Of a stretch of DNA of 64,000 bases, positions 49,069 through 56,555 are shown in pieces. The notes below the pieces were generated by a model. That model saw only the letters and a program-made list of their open reading frames with translations. It did no database searches and was not told the DNA's origin. Made by a program: the position numbers and the translations under genes. Location: positions 1 to 64,000 of IMG/VR virus record IMGVR_UViG_3300024265_000039. One strand, 5' to 3'. Numbering within the stretch: position 1 is the stretch's first letter; every line of letters begins with the position of its first letter. The DNA is from a virus.

Positions 49069-51288
49069 CTAGCTAGTGGCGATCTTGAGGACTTTGATCG
49101 CAGCCGGTTGGGTTACCTGCCCACCCAATCGTGCGCGTCCTAAAAAGAGCGCCTGATCCTGTACTGCATAGGCGCTATCGTCAAACCGTCGAATGCTGAA
49201 TTCTATCCGCTTGCCGATGGTGTAGCCACGGCTCAAATCGCCCAGAATGAGCGGGAAAGCGTTGGCGGCGATGTCGTCAGCGAATTCGTTGTAGACAATC
49301 GGGCGGTTCAAAAGCGATGCGGGGATGCCCTGGTTCAAGCCTTGGTCATCGCCCCACAGATAACGACCGTTAGCATCTTTGATCTGAGCAATGATGTCGG
49401 CAGTATTGGAGTTCATGAACCATTTGGCACGCTTGCGGTATCCGGGCGGTAGCTGAAGCAGCATACTTCGAATAACATCTGGGTCATCCATGGTCGCGGC
49501 TTTCCCACTGGCAAGGTAACCGGAGACACTGGAAACGGCGGTGCTGGCCGATCCGGTGACGCGGGTATCATTGACAATCCCCGACATTTTACCCTGGCCG
49601 TCACCACCCCAAATCAACTCCTCATATTCCTTGGCAATGGCCTCTGCGAATGATTCGGAGATCATCTCTTGCAGATCGAAGGCGGCGTCTTCCAGCGCGG
49701 ATAGAGTTGATGTGGTACTGACAAGCGATACATGGATAGGCAATTGGATTTGCCCCAAGGTGATTTCCGAGATGGCTGAAGCTGCTTGGTTGGCAGGAGA
49801 TTCCCCAGGCCAACTAACGCTACCTGAATAGGCACGACGGCCATCAGACGTAATCAGATCAGGGATCAGAACCCGATCACTTGACGTTTGGCGAACTTTA
49901 CATTCCGCCGCAGTAACTGCATCGACCATGATGTTACGATTCAGTTCGCGCACAAAATCGTCAGGGACAGCAAACCCGATACTGCCTGATGTGCTGGTGT
50001 TGAGCGCCTTGATCGCCTGACCATCAGAATTGCGATGGCTATCAGCGCTCCCCATATCCCTTTCGCCACTCCGCAGGATATAACGCTGGGTTTCGTTCAT
50101 ATTGGGCAGACCGAAACGGATATATTGTACGAATGCTGACTTGTACGCCTTTGGCTGGTCGGCAGCATCCTGGACAACCCGGACGCGCCCCTGCCCTACC
50201 TGGTCTTCACCGGGAGCGGTCATCTGCTCCAATTGGGCAACACGGTCTTCAAGTTTCTCGGTGTAGGATTTGCGGCCCCGTGTCTTTGTACGCGCCTTTG
50301 ATCGACGACGACGGGCCAACTTTTTCATCATGGCACGGAAACTTTTTTCTCCCGCTTCATCATCGTCGAGTTCGGCCATCATAGCTTCGACCGCTTCATC
50401 ATCGTCGAGTTCGGCCATCACAGCGTCGTCGTCTTCATCAAGACCGTCCATCATCACGGCGTCTTCATCATCATCAAGACCGTCCATCATCACGGCGTCG
50501 TCGTCTTCGTCGAGACCGTCCATCGACACGGCGTCGTCATCATCGTCGAGACCGTCCATCGACACGGCGTCGTCGTCTTCGTCGAGACCGTCCATCATCA
50601 CGGTATCATCTTCATCAAGATCGGCGGCAATAGCCTCCACATCTTCTTCAGTAGCTCGATACCCATAAGTTTTCAGGGTATTGCGAACAAATTGCAACGT
50701 GCTTTTTCGTGGCATTGGTGGTTCTCCTTCAATTTGTGTTGACTTCGTAGATATGCCTTCCATCTGTGCGAGGTAAACATGCACAGGGTCAGATTCCGGC
50801 AAGACTGCCTTCATTGCCCGTACCGTAGTTTTATGCGGTTGCGCCGGTGTGGGCGTAATGCTTCCCTCGAATAGAGGCCATACTAAAATCTCTCCGTCAG
50901 GTGCAATTTTCACCAGATGGTCAATGCTTCCCGATGACCAACCGAACTGATGCTGCTTGATCGTCCCGTAGACTTCACGGGCATATTTGTTGGCGAGATC
51001 AATTTGCGCCTGCACCCATAACCCAACATCATCACGCTTCAATGTCTTGACCCTCCCGATTGGATCAAGACCCAACTTGCCGTCGAAACCATGATGAAAT
51101 AGCAGAGGGTAATCAGGAAAATAGTCCAGACGTAACTCAGTTCGGGGGGTGAAAAACTGACCTTCTAAATCCGCATCCGTTGATTTTCCCCAGGCAATCA
51201 GGTAACCCTCGACAAGGCCATTGCCTAACGGTCGTGCCTTGACTCGTAATCCAGGGTGATGAACCATTGTACCGGGGGGTGCAACCAT
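49069..51288 (-). CDS. HK97-type major capsid protein fused to S78 prohead protease
   Basis: 739 residues from ATG 51288 (AGGAGG upstream). Residues 10-165 form the prohead protease: GLVEGYLIAWG, FHHGFDGK with the catalytic His, and FGWSSGS with the nucleophile Ser. Residues about 215-320 are an acidic repeat linker; the HK97-fold capsid follows (from about 380), with the typical TSTSGSIGFAVPDD N-arm and PPGYRKRAKWFMNSNT-like spine. The protease should cleave the linker/scaffold region. One polypeptide doing both is known but less common than separate genes. Confidence 0.88.
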   Translation of the reverse strand: MVAPPGTMVHHPGLRVKARPLGNGLVEGYLIAWGKSTDADLEGQFFTPRTELRLDYFPDYPLLFHHGFDGKLGLDPIGRVKTLKRDDVGLWVQAQIDLANKYAREVYGTIKQHQFGWSSGSIDHLVKIAPDGEILVWPLFEGSITPTPAQPHKTTVRAMKAVLPESDPVHVYLAQMEGISTKSTQIEGEPPMPRKSTLQFVRNTLKTYGYRATEEDVEAIAADLDEDDTVMMDGLDEDDDAVSMDGLDDDDDAVSMDGLDEDDDAVMMDGLDDDEDAVMMDGLDEDDDAVMAELDDDEAVEAMMAELDDDEAGEKSFRAMMKKLARRRRSKARTKTRGRKSYTEKLEDRVAQLEQMTAPGEDQVGQGRVRVVQDAADQPKAYKSAFVQYIRFGLPNMNETQRYILRSGERDMGSADSHRNSDGQAIKALNTSTSGSIGFAVPDDFVRELNRNIMVDAVTAAECKVRQTSSDRVLIPDLITSDGRRAYSGSVSWPGESPANQAASAISEITLGQIQLPIHVSLVSTTSTLSALEDAAFDLQEMISESFAEAIAKEYEELIWGGDGQGKMSGIVNDTRVTGSASTAVSSVSGYLASGKAATMDDPDVIRSMLLQLPPGYRKRAKWFMNSNTADIIAQIKDANGRYLWGDDQGLNQGIPASLLNRPIVYNEFADDIAANAFPLILGDLSRGYTIGKRIEFSIRRFDDSAYAVQDQALFLGRARLGGQVTQPAAIKVLKIATS
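50414..50593. repeat. About five tandem 36-bp repeats in the capsid gene
   Basis: Units encode DGLDEDDDAVMM with S/M and E/D variants, making a highly acidic spacer between protease and capsid domains. Confidence 0.85.
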
Positions 51289-51302
51289 AGGGGAGCCTCC
51301 TG

Positions 51303-51346
51303 AAAAAACAAAAGCCCCAACCTGTATGAGTAATACAGGTCGGGGC
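51303..51346 (-). terminator. Strong hairpin directly upstream of the capsid gene
   Basis: On the minus strand GCCCCGACCTGTAT ... ATACAGGTTGGGGC (one wobble) followed by TTTTGTTTTTT, only a few bases before the capsid AGGAGG. Confidence 0.75.
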
Positions 51347-51421
51347 ACATTTGTACGCAGACCAAAAACAAACTCGATTTCAGCCTACCACAAACAAAGG
51401 GGATTGCGCAACCCCCCAATT

Positions 51422-51661
51422 TTATTTGGTTTTCTTGGCCGGTTTCAACTTGTACGCTCTCTCTATTGCCCGGACAGCCTGCCACCGCCCCCGGCGAACT
51501 GACTCAAAATATGCCTTCAAAGCGGCGGGAAGACGATCGAAATCCAATTTGTCAATCTCGCGTAATTCTTGAAGATAAGCCCGTCGAATAGCCTCCATCT
51601 GCAACCGCAGTTGGGTTTTGGAAATTTTGTCGTTAATGCTGGAACTGCGGTTGTTACTCAT
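51422..51661 (-). CDS. Small basic helical protein
   Basis: 79 residues; helical and Arg/Lys-rich (LRLQMEAIRRAYLQELREID). Overlaps the preceding gene's stop by 4 bases. Could be an accessory scaffold or DNA-binding head protein. Confidence 0.5.
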   Translation of the reverse strand: MSNNRSSSINDKISKTQLRLQMEAIRRAYLQELREIDKLDFDRLPAALKAYFESVRRGRWQAVRAIERAYKLKPAKKTK

Positions 51662-52281
51662 GGCGCGACCGCCTCAAGTTCCGTAGCCAGCACTTCCCCG
51701 GATAATGCATGGGCCTCTCCTACGTAGTGTTGAATGGTAGGGAAAGCCGGTTTCCAACCTCGATCTTTGTGGAACGGTTGGATCGGTTGCCGGTATCGCC
51801 GGGATGACCGGGCGGATTTCCCAAACCCGAAACCTCCTACCACAAAAATATAGTAGCGCGTCTCCCCCTTCCCCCAGGTTGATATGGCGGTATTGCCCAA
51901 CCGCAACTTCAACTTTGTGCGCCCGGCTGTCAGGGTATAATTCCATCCCCTGCCGAGCGCACCTTTACGACGATAACTGATGTCATCAGGGGTACCGCGC
52001 CGAATCGCGTCCCGGCGTAACATCATCAAGACATACCGCCTTTGCTTGGGACTTTTCCAGCGCATCTTCATGCCTTTTTGACGGGGAGGGTAGCGGCGCA
52101 ATTCCCGCAACATCGGCCCCATCACACGTATTCGTATCTGGGAGGCAGTACGCTGCATGACTTTGTTTGGGAGCCGCCTCAATCGTTCTCGTGACTTGGC
52201 TATCCGTGCCTGAGCCGCCCGTAAGGTCGTCGGCTGATTGGCGTTCAGGACAATGGTTTTCAGTTGCTTTCTTCGCGGCAT
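51658..52281 (-). CDS. Minor head/neck protein, gp10-like
   Basis: 207 residues, very basic N-terminal half (RIAKSRERLRRLPNKVMQRT) and C-terminal RQPIQPFHKDRGWKPAFPT with the LxxE end typical of HK97 gp10-type proteins. Possibly tail-completion or head-closure. Confidence 0.5.
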   Translation of the reverse strand: MPRRKQLKTIVLNANQPTTLRAAQARIAKSRERLRRLPNKVMQRTASQIRIRVMGPMLRELRRYPPRQKGMKMRWKSPKQRRYVLMMLRRDAIRRGTPDDISYRRKGALGRGWNYTLTAGRTKLKLRLGNTAISTWGKGETRYYIFVVGGFGFGKSARSSRRYRQPIQPFHKDRGWKPAFPTIQHYVGEAHALSGEVLATELEAVAP

Positions 52282-52348
52282 TATTTCTCCATGTAAAGCC
52301 CGTAATGCGTGGAGTTTGTTCCTTGGTCATGCCTTAGTGTACAACGAA

Positions 52349-52377
52349 TTGTCATACCGTTGCAATTGTGGCATAAT
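52349..52377 (+). promoter_or_regulatory. Promoter of the plus-strand cassette
   Basis: TTGTCA (52349-52354), 17-bp spacer, CATAAT (52372-52377), at the start of a cassette read against the late operon. Confidence 0.65.
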
Positions 52378-52398
52378 AGAGAAGCAGTAAACGCAAGG
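52367..52398. repeat. 32-bp perfect direct repeat (second copy 53379-53410)
   Basis: TGTGGCATAATAGAGAAGCA plus GTAAACGCAAGG is identical in both copies. The left copy holds the -10 of the cassette promoter; the right copy codes the last residues of the DUF5662-like protein and lies ahead of the 53477 gene. Confidence 0.95.
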
Positions 52399-52423
52399 TG
52401 AACGAATATTATAAAGGTAGGGC

Positions 52424-52603
52424 ATGATGATGTACCAAAAAGCCGAAATTGATGATTTGAGAGAACGGGTGGAGTTCTTAGAGCGGCGAGCCAACGACAC
52501 CCAAAAACATATAGAAGGGCTGATGTCGTTGATTGATAAACTTAAACACAATCAGCAACAGGTGGTAAGCGGTATTCAAAAGGAGTTGGAAAGAAGAGGA
52601 TGA
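52424..52603 (+). CDS. 59-residue coiled-coil protein
   Basis: Three ATG codons in a row at the start; the body is a heptad coil (KAEIDDLRERVEFLERRA and HNQQQVVSGIQKELERRG). GGTAG upstream, weak. First gene of the inverted cassette. Confidence 0.5.
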   Translation: MMMYQKAEIDDLRERVEFLERRANDTQKHIEGLMSLIDKLKHNQQQVVSGIQKELERRG

Positions 52604-52607
52604 TGGG

Positions 52608-52853
52608 ATGAGCAGAATAATGAAAGATGTAATTCATTTGACTATCGAATATATTCACCCTGGGCGCTTTGATGAAGATACTATCCCCAGTGCTATGGAT
52701 GTCATACGCTCTCGATTTCCAAGTTCTCTGCGGATTGATTTTGACAAAACCGAGCGACGTGGACATTCAATGGTCGTAATTGCAATTGTGTGGATTGATG
52801 ACCCAGATAATTGCGACTCAGAGATAGCGGAATCAAAAGGCGTAAGACGATGA
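52608..52853 (+). CDS. Small hypothetical protein
   Basis: 81 residues, alpha/beta, not recognised; 4 bases after the previous stop, GGAAAGAAGAGGATG region upstream. Confidence 0.5.
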   Translation: MSRIMKDVIHLTIEYIHPGRFDEDTIPSAMDVIRSRFPSSLRIDFDKTERRGHSMVVIAIVWIDDPDNCDSEIAESKGVRR

Positions 52854-53464
52854 GAAGACATTGGCAATACTTCAAATACATCATGCGCCATAAGTGGTTT
52901 GTGTTGCTGGAATGTTGGCTGGACGGGTTATATTGGCGCGGTATCGTTCACGATTTGAGCAAGTTCTCCCCCTCTGAGTGGAGAGAATATGTATGGAGAT
53001 TTGCCTACAAAAATGTAGACCCCCGCCATATCCATGATAAAGAATATTTGATGGCCTTCAATCATCATTTGAATAAGAACGATCACCATTGGCAACATTG
53101 GTGCTATGTCCGGGATAGTGGTGAAATCAAATACTTGCCAATGCCTGATAAAGCGCGACGTGAAATGCTGGCCGATTGGCGTGGCATGGGGCGGGCGTTG
53201 GGCAAACCGGATACACGCGGTTGGTATCTTGCGAATAGCGAAAATATCCACTTGCATCCTGATACCCGGAAATGGGTCGATTTTCAATTGAAGGTTTGTA
53301 TCTGTGGAGATATGACCTTCAAAGGCTATCATCTTTGCCATGCCTGCTTATTGGGCGAAAGCGCAAGCCGAAAGATAATGTGGCATAATAGAGAAGCAGT
53401 AAACGCAAGGAAGCGCACCCCCCAAGAGGAATGCGCTTCAGATTTCAGTCAGAAAGACCTATGA
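52850..53464 (+). CDS. DUF5662 family protein
   Basis: 204 residues from ATG 52850. Family features: MRHKWFVLLECW, YWRGIVHDLSKFSPSEW, then FNHHLNKNDHHWQHW, YLPMPDKARREMLADWRGMG and ENIHLHPDTRKWV. The His/Asp pattern suggests an HD-like metal site. The C-terminal 30 residues (CICGD and CHACLLGES, then repeat-encoded WHNREAVNARK) differ from the usual family end and include the 32-bp repeat. Confidence 0.8.
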   Translation: MRRHWQYFKYIMRHKWFVLLECWLDGLYWRGIVHDLSKFSPSEWREYVWRFAYKNVDPRHIHDKEYLMAFNHHLNKNDHHWQHWCYVRDSGEIKYLPMPDKARREMLADWRGMGRALGKPDTRGWYLANSENIHLHPDTRKWVDFQLKVCICGDMTFKGYHLCHACLLGESASRKIMWHNREAVNARKRTPQEECASDFSQKDL

Positions 53465-53476
53465 GGAGATTATACC

Positions 53477-54391
53477 ATGCAAATGCAAAATGCGACACTG
53501 TACCGCCTATCAGAAAGTGACAGATTGGAAGCCCGTGCCCAGACGCGGGATAACCTGCTGAAAGGGATGGGGGGGGAACCGCAATGGCAACAATACAAAC
53601 GTGCCGTTGTCCAGGAGTTCCCCGGTTGGCTTCAACTGATCGTGGCCGGACTAGCAACACTGGCTCTGGCAGCCGCCTTCTACATCTCCGCGATGAACTT
53701 GAATACGATTGGGATAGATACGGTCAGCAAAACCCACGACAAAGGTGTTGCTACAGCCGGGATCGCCGTAGTGCTGCTGGCGGAATCGGCCCAGGTGATC
53801 TTCAGCCTTGCGCTGGCAGTCATCGCTAAAAGCCGTTCCAGTCGCGGCATTCTCTTTTCCGGGATGGCCGCCGCTACCGCTATCGCCCTGACCGGCAATA
53901 TTCAGCTAGCATCGCCAGATACCGCCTTCGACTGGCTCCTGGCTATTCTCCCGCCGATGATCGTTCTGGGAGTAGCCTACATCCTCAAAGAACAAATTCT
54001 CAATACGGTGCGCACGCGCCACGCGAACCGGCTGGCATTTCAGGATGCCCAAGACAAATGGGATCAAACGCACCAACACCCGGAAGAGCATCCTGGCTGG
54101 AGGGTGGCTTACGCTACCGCGCTCAAAGAACAACTGATGAAAGTGAATGGCCGGGGGCGAGGAAGAGCCGAGCGGGAACAGGCCATGTCCCAGATGGGAC
54201 GGAGCGAATGGAGCACCCTTGTCCACCAGGAACTTACCAACGATCAGTGGTACATCGACCCGGCATTCCCAGCACCTTCAGCGGGGATGGTTGACGTAGC
54301 GGCCAGTCTCAAAAAGTCAGAAGCGCTTGTCGTCGAAAGCGGTGAGCCTTTTTTAGCCCACAACCCCAACGGGAACAGCCAGAACCGGTAG
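53477..54391 (+). CDS. Four-span membrane protein, probable -1 frameshift product to 54552
   Basis: 304 residues in the zero frame, with hydrophobic spans near residues 52-73, 94-116, 126-144 and 149-170, then a cytoplasmic charged region. At 54349 the in-phase heptamer T_TTT_TTA permits a -1 slip, giving a 358-residue protein whose new end has CLACDRPF and CSTACKQKYYREG, a zinc finger like those found at phage protein C-termini. The strong hairpin at 53411-53438 precedes the start. Confidence 0.7.
   Translation: MQMQNATLYRLSESDRLEARAQTRDNLLKGMGGEPQWQQYKRAVVQEFPGWLQLIVAGLATLALAAAFYISAMNLNTIGIDTVSKTHDKGVATAGIAVVLLAESAQVIFSLALAVIAKSRSSRGILFSGMAAATAIALTGNIQLASPDTAFDWLLAILPPMIVLGVAYILKEQILNTVRTRHANRLAFQDAQDKWDQTHQHPEEHPGWRVAYATALKEQLMKVNGRGRGRAEREQAMSQMGRSEWSTLVHQELTNDQWYIDPAFPAPSAGMVDVAASLKKSEALVVESGEPFLAHNPNGNSQNR
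54349..54355 (+). promoter_or_regulatory. Slippery heptamer U_UUU_UUA
   Basis: Codons CCT TTT TTA in the zero frame place the heptamer in X_XXY_YYZ phase. The -1 frame stays open to TGA at 54550-54552. A 6-bp hairpin GGACGA-agg-TCGTCC begins 38 bases later, farther than usual. Confidence 0.6.
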
Positions 54392-54666
54392 AGGACGAAG
54401 GTCGTCCGACAGGTAAGGGGAACCCGGTAAAACGGCGGCGCTGCCTCGCTTGCGACCGCCCCTTCCGCACGCGGAACAGCAGGAGATTGTACTGCTCCAC
54501 AGCCTGCAAGCAGAAATACTATCGTGAGGGCGATTCGTTACGGACAGTGTGAACGTTTGGGTTAGGTTTGCGAGTGTGTGCGGTGTGTACTGCTTGAGGT
54601 ATCTGAACCCAGGCAGAACTTGGAAGTAGGATGCCTCCGAGAGTGCTGTAATGGCGCTCTCTTTGA

Positions 54667-54942
54667 TTACAGTGGTCGCATGATTGCTTCACGGCATTGA
54701 GTATCCGGCGGGGGCACGTCCAACCCGTCATCCAGCAACGCCTGTATGAACTCTGGGAGCAGGGTTGCCAGCAAGTTTTGTGCTTCCGACAGGGTAGTTC
54801 CCTGGGCATGACAGCCCGGCAACTCCGGGTGCAATGCGATCCAGCAAACTTCTCCGCCAGCCGTATCTTGCAGGATGTGGACTTGGTACGGGCGGAGAGA
54901 CAGCCGGTACGCTTCCAATGATACTTGGTTCGTGTCAGTCAT
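54667..54942 (-). CDS. HicB-like antitoxin domain protein
   Basis: 91 residues: HILQDTAGGEVCWIALHPEL, PGCHAQGTTLSEAQNLL and LLDDGLDVPPP match the HicB partial RNase H fold. In toxin-antitoxin pairs a HicA partner lies next to it; none is visible here. Solitary phage HicB proteins may neutralise host HicA. Confidence 0.75.
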   Translation of the reverse strand: MTDTNQVSLEAYRLSLRPYQVHILQDTAGGEVCWIALHPELPGCHAQGTTLSEAQNLLATLLPEFIQALLDDGLDVPPPDTQCREAIMRPL

Positions 54943-54948
54943 AGGTGG

Positions 54949-55311
54949 TCATCCCAGCAGTGGACGAAGGATCATGCGTGCATCTGTGATAGCTATCATA
55001 ATCTCTTCTAAGTTCTTCTTTAGATCAGAAACCGCCCTCCGATACCTACTGTTATCCTTTGCAAAACCACGAGCCATCAGTTGGACAACTTCGCGCACAC
55101 CCCCGTGCAGCATAGTACAGGCGACCTCGATCAAAGCCGACATCTGCTCGGAAATGTTACGAGGGATGGTTTTCAAAAGGGGTTCCGCCCCCTTCAGATC
55201 GATCAAGACTTCTTCGAGATTGCTTTTCCGAGAACTGTCGATAGAGCTATACGCCCTTCTAACTTTTCTTAAAGCCTTGCCTAGCCTGTCTTCCATCTTT
55301 GCTGCATTCAT
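54949..55311 (-). CDS. Helical protein of the interspersed family
   Basis: 120 residues, all helix: DRLGKALRKVRRAYSSIDSS, IEVACTMLHGGVREVVQLM, then RRAVSDLKKNLEEIMIAITD. Similar in layout to the 56044 protein. Overlaps the head-morphogenesis gene by one base. Confidence 0.5.
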   Translation of the reverse strand: MNAAKMEDRLGKALRKVRRAYSSIDSSRKSNLEEVLIDLKGAEPLLKTIPRNISEQMSALIEVACTMLHGGVREVVQLMARGFAKDNSRYRRAVSDLKKNLEEIMIAITDARMILRPLLG

Positions 55312-56072
55312 CAGTCTCTCCTCACAAGCCCCTCCATCGGGGGCATATTGATGATCTTGAAATCACGGATTTTGAGCGGGTTACATGCCTTCGCCCGGTT
55401 GATGCAAATCCGGCAATGTTCTGCCGGTTGCATTTGCCAGTCCACATCAGCATTGCCCTTCACCGCATCGACGTACCGCCAGACCCACCCGCATTTACAG
55501 TTGTTCCGGCAATCCGTCCTATCTTTCGGGTAAAAGGGCAGGTCGGGGAAGTTTCGGTGGACATTCTTATCCATCGTCTCATAGGCTATCTGTGTCCCCG
55601 CGCCGCCATACATCCGAGCGCGATTAGCAATCCGAGATTCCTTTCGGGCTTCCACCGGCTCACGTTCCAACTGGGCGATCCAGTTATCCAGGTAAACGGC
55701 CTGGGCGCGGGTATGTTCATCCACGCGCTGAATATCTTCCGGGGTCAGGTAACCGATCCCACCAGCACCGGCAGCCGCGCCGGTATAGAGGCTGTAACGG
55801 ATTTCATTGAGCATTAACGCCCGGAACTGGCGCAGGGGAAGCTCCCCTGAGGTCACCCGTTTCGCCAAGACATCCACCCGTTCATTGAACTGGGTTTGAT
55901 AACGCTCAACCATCTCCACAGTACGCTGCTGGCGGGTCTGGGCTTCCGCCTGCGGCTCTTCTGGCTTCCGCCCGGCTAATCTCCCCGCGCCTTCCAATAC
56001 GCGGCGGAAAACGGCTCTAAGGCGATCAGCACCGGGAATAGCCTTAGCAGTTACTTCGGTCATCAGGTCCAT
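55311..56072 (-). CDS. Head morphogenesis / minor capsid protein
   Basis: 253 residues. Central ADRLRAVFRRVLEGAGRLAG and LRQFRALMLNEIRYSLYTGA, then ANRARMYGGAG and the Cys/Trp group CRNNCKCGWVW with CRIC, the pattern of SPP1 gp7/Mu F-like minor head proteins. Encoded next to the portal, as expected. Confidence 0.7.
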   Translation of the reverse strand: MDLMTEVTAKAIPGADRLRAVFRRVLEGAGRLAGRKPEEPQAEAQTRQQRTVEMVERYQTQFNERVDVLAKRVTSGELPLRQFRALMLNEIRYSLYTGAAAGAGGIGYLTPEDIQRVDEHTRAQAVYLDNWIAQLEREPVEARKESRIANRARMYGGAGTQIAYETMDKNVHRNFPDLPFYPKDRTDCRNNCKCGWVWRYVDAVKGNADVDWQMQPAEHCRICINRAKACNPLKIRDFKIINMPPMEGLVRRD

Positions 56073-56487
56073 CCCAATAGTGGCGGCATAGTAGCGGCGA
56101 TCTTTTCAAGGCACGTACCTCCAAAAGATCGGAAATTTTCTGGCGGTGGCGGACTTCTGTACGGGCAATTGCAATCCAGTTAATGGCCTTCGCTACTTTG
56201 CGCTTCGCTTCTCGCGCAAAAGCATTGGAGGTATCCCCAGGCCAGGGCTGCCTTAGATCATGGTAAATGTCTGCGGCGACTTGATAAGCCATATCAACTG
56301 ATCTGGGATATTTTTCGCCGGGGTAGGTAACTATATCATGCAATTCCTCAGTGGCAACACGCGCTTTCCGCGAAGCTACATGGATGTTTGGATTCGCGGA
56401 ATTGAGGGCGACATACGCTTTCTTTAAGCTGATCGTCGCCCGGCGTAATGTGGTTCCAAGCCAGCGTTTTTTCATTTGGTCTCCCAT
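56044..56487 (-). CDS. Helical basic protein between head genes
   Basis: 147 residues from ATG 56487 (AAGGGGA upstream). Helices include RRATISLKKAYVALNSA, ASRKARVATEELHDIV, and AKRKVAKAINWIAIARTEVR. Related in layout to the 54949 protein. Confidence 0.5.
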   Translation of the reverse strand: MGDQMKKRWLGTTLRRATISLKKAYVALNSANPNIHVASRKARVATEELHDIVTYPGEKYPRSVDMAYQVAADIYHDLRQPWPGDTSNAFAREAKRKVAKAINWIAIARTEVRHRQKISDLLEVRALKRSPLLCRHYWDGPDDRSNC

Positions 56488-56555
56488 CGTCATTCCCCTT
56501 CTATATAACTTACGCTTACCTAGATTATATCATACTTCTTCTGGAAAGGGAAACC

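Noticed and set aside
50270-50668. Serine-rich ORF on the plus strand
   Set aside because: It is the antisense of the acidic repeat in the capsid gene; composition is explained by the repeat.
54519-54809. HicA toxin next to HicB
   Set aside because: The reverse-frame ORF lacks the HicA GSHH-type histidine motif and is a shadow of the HicB gene.
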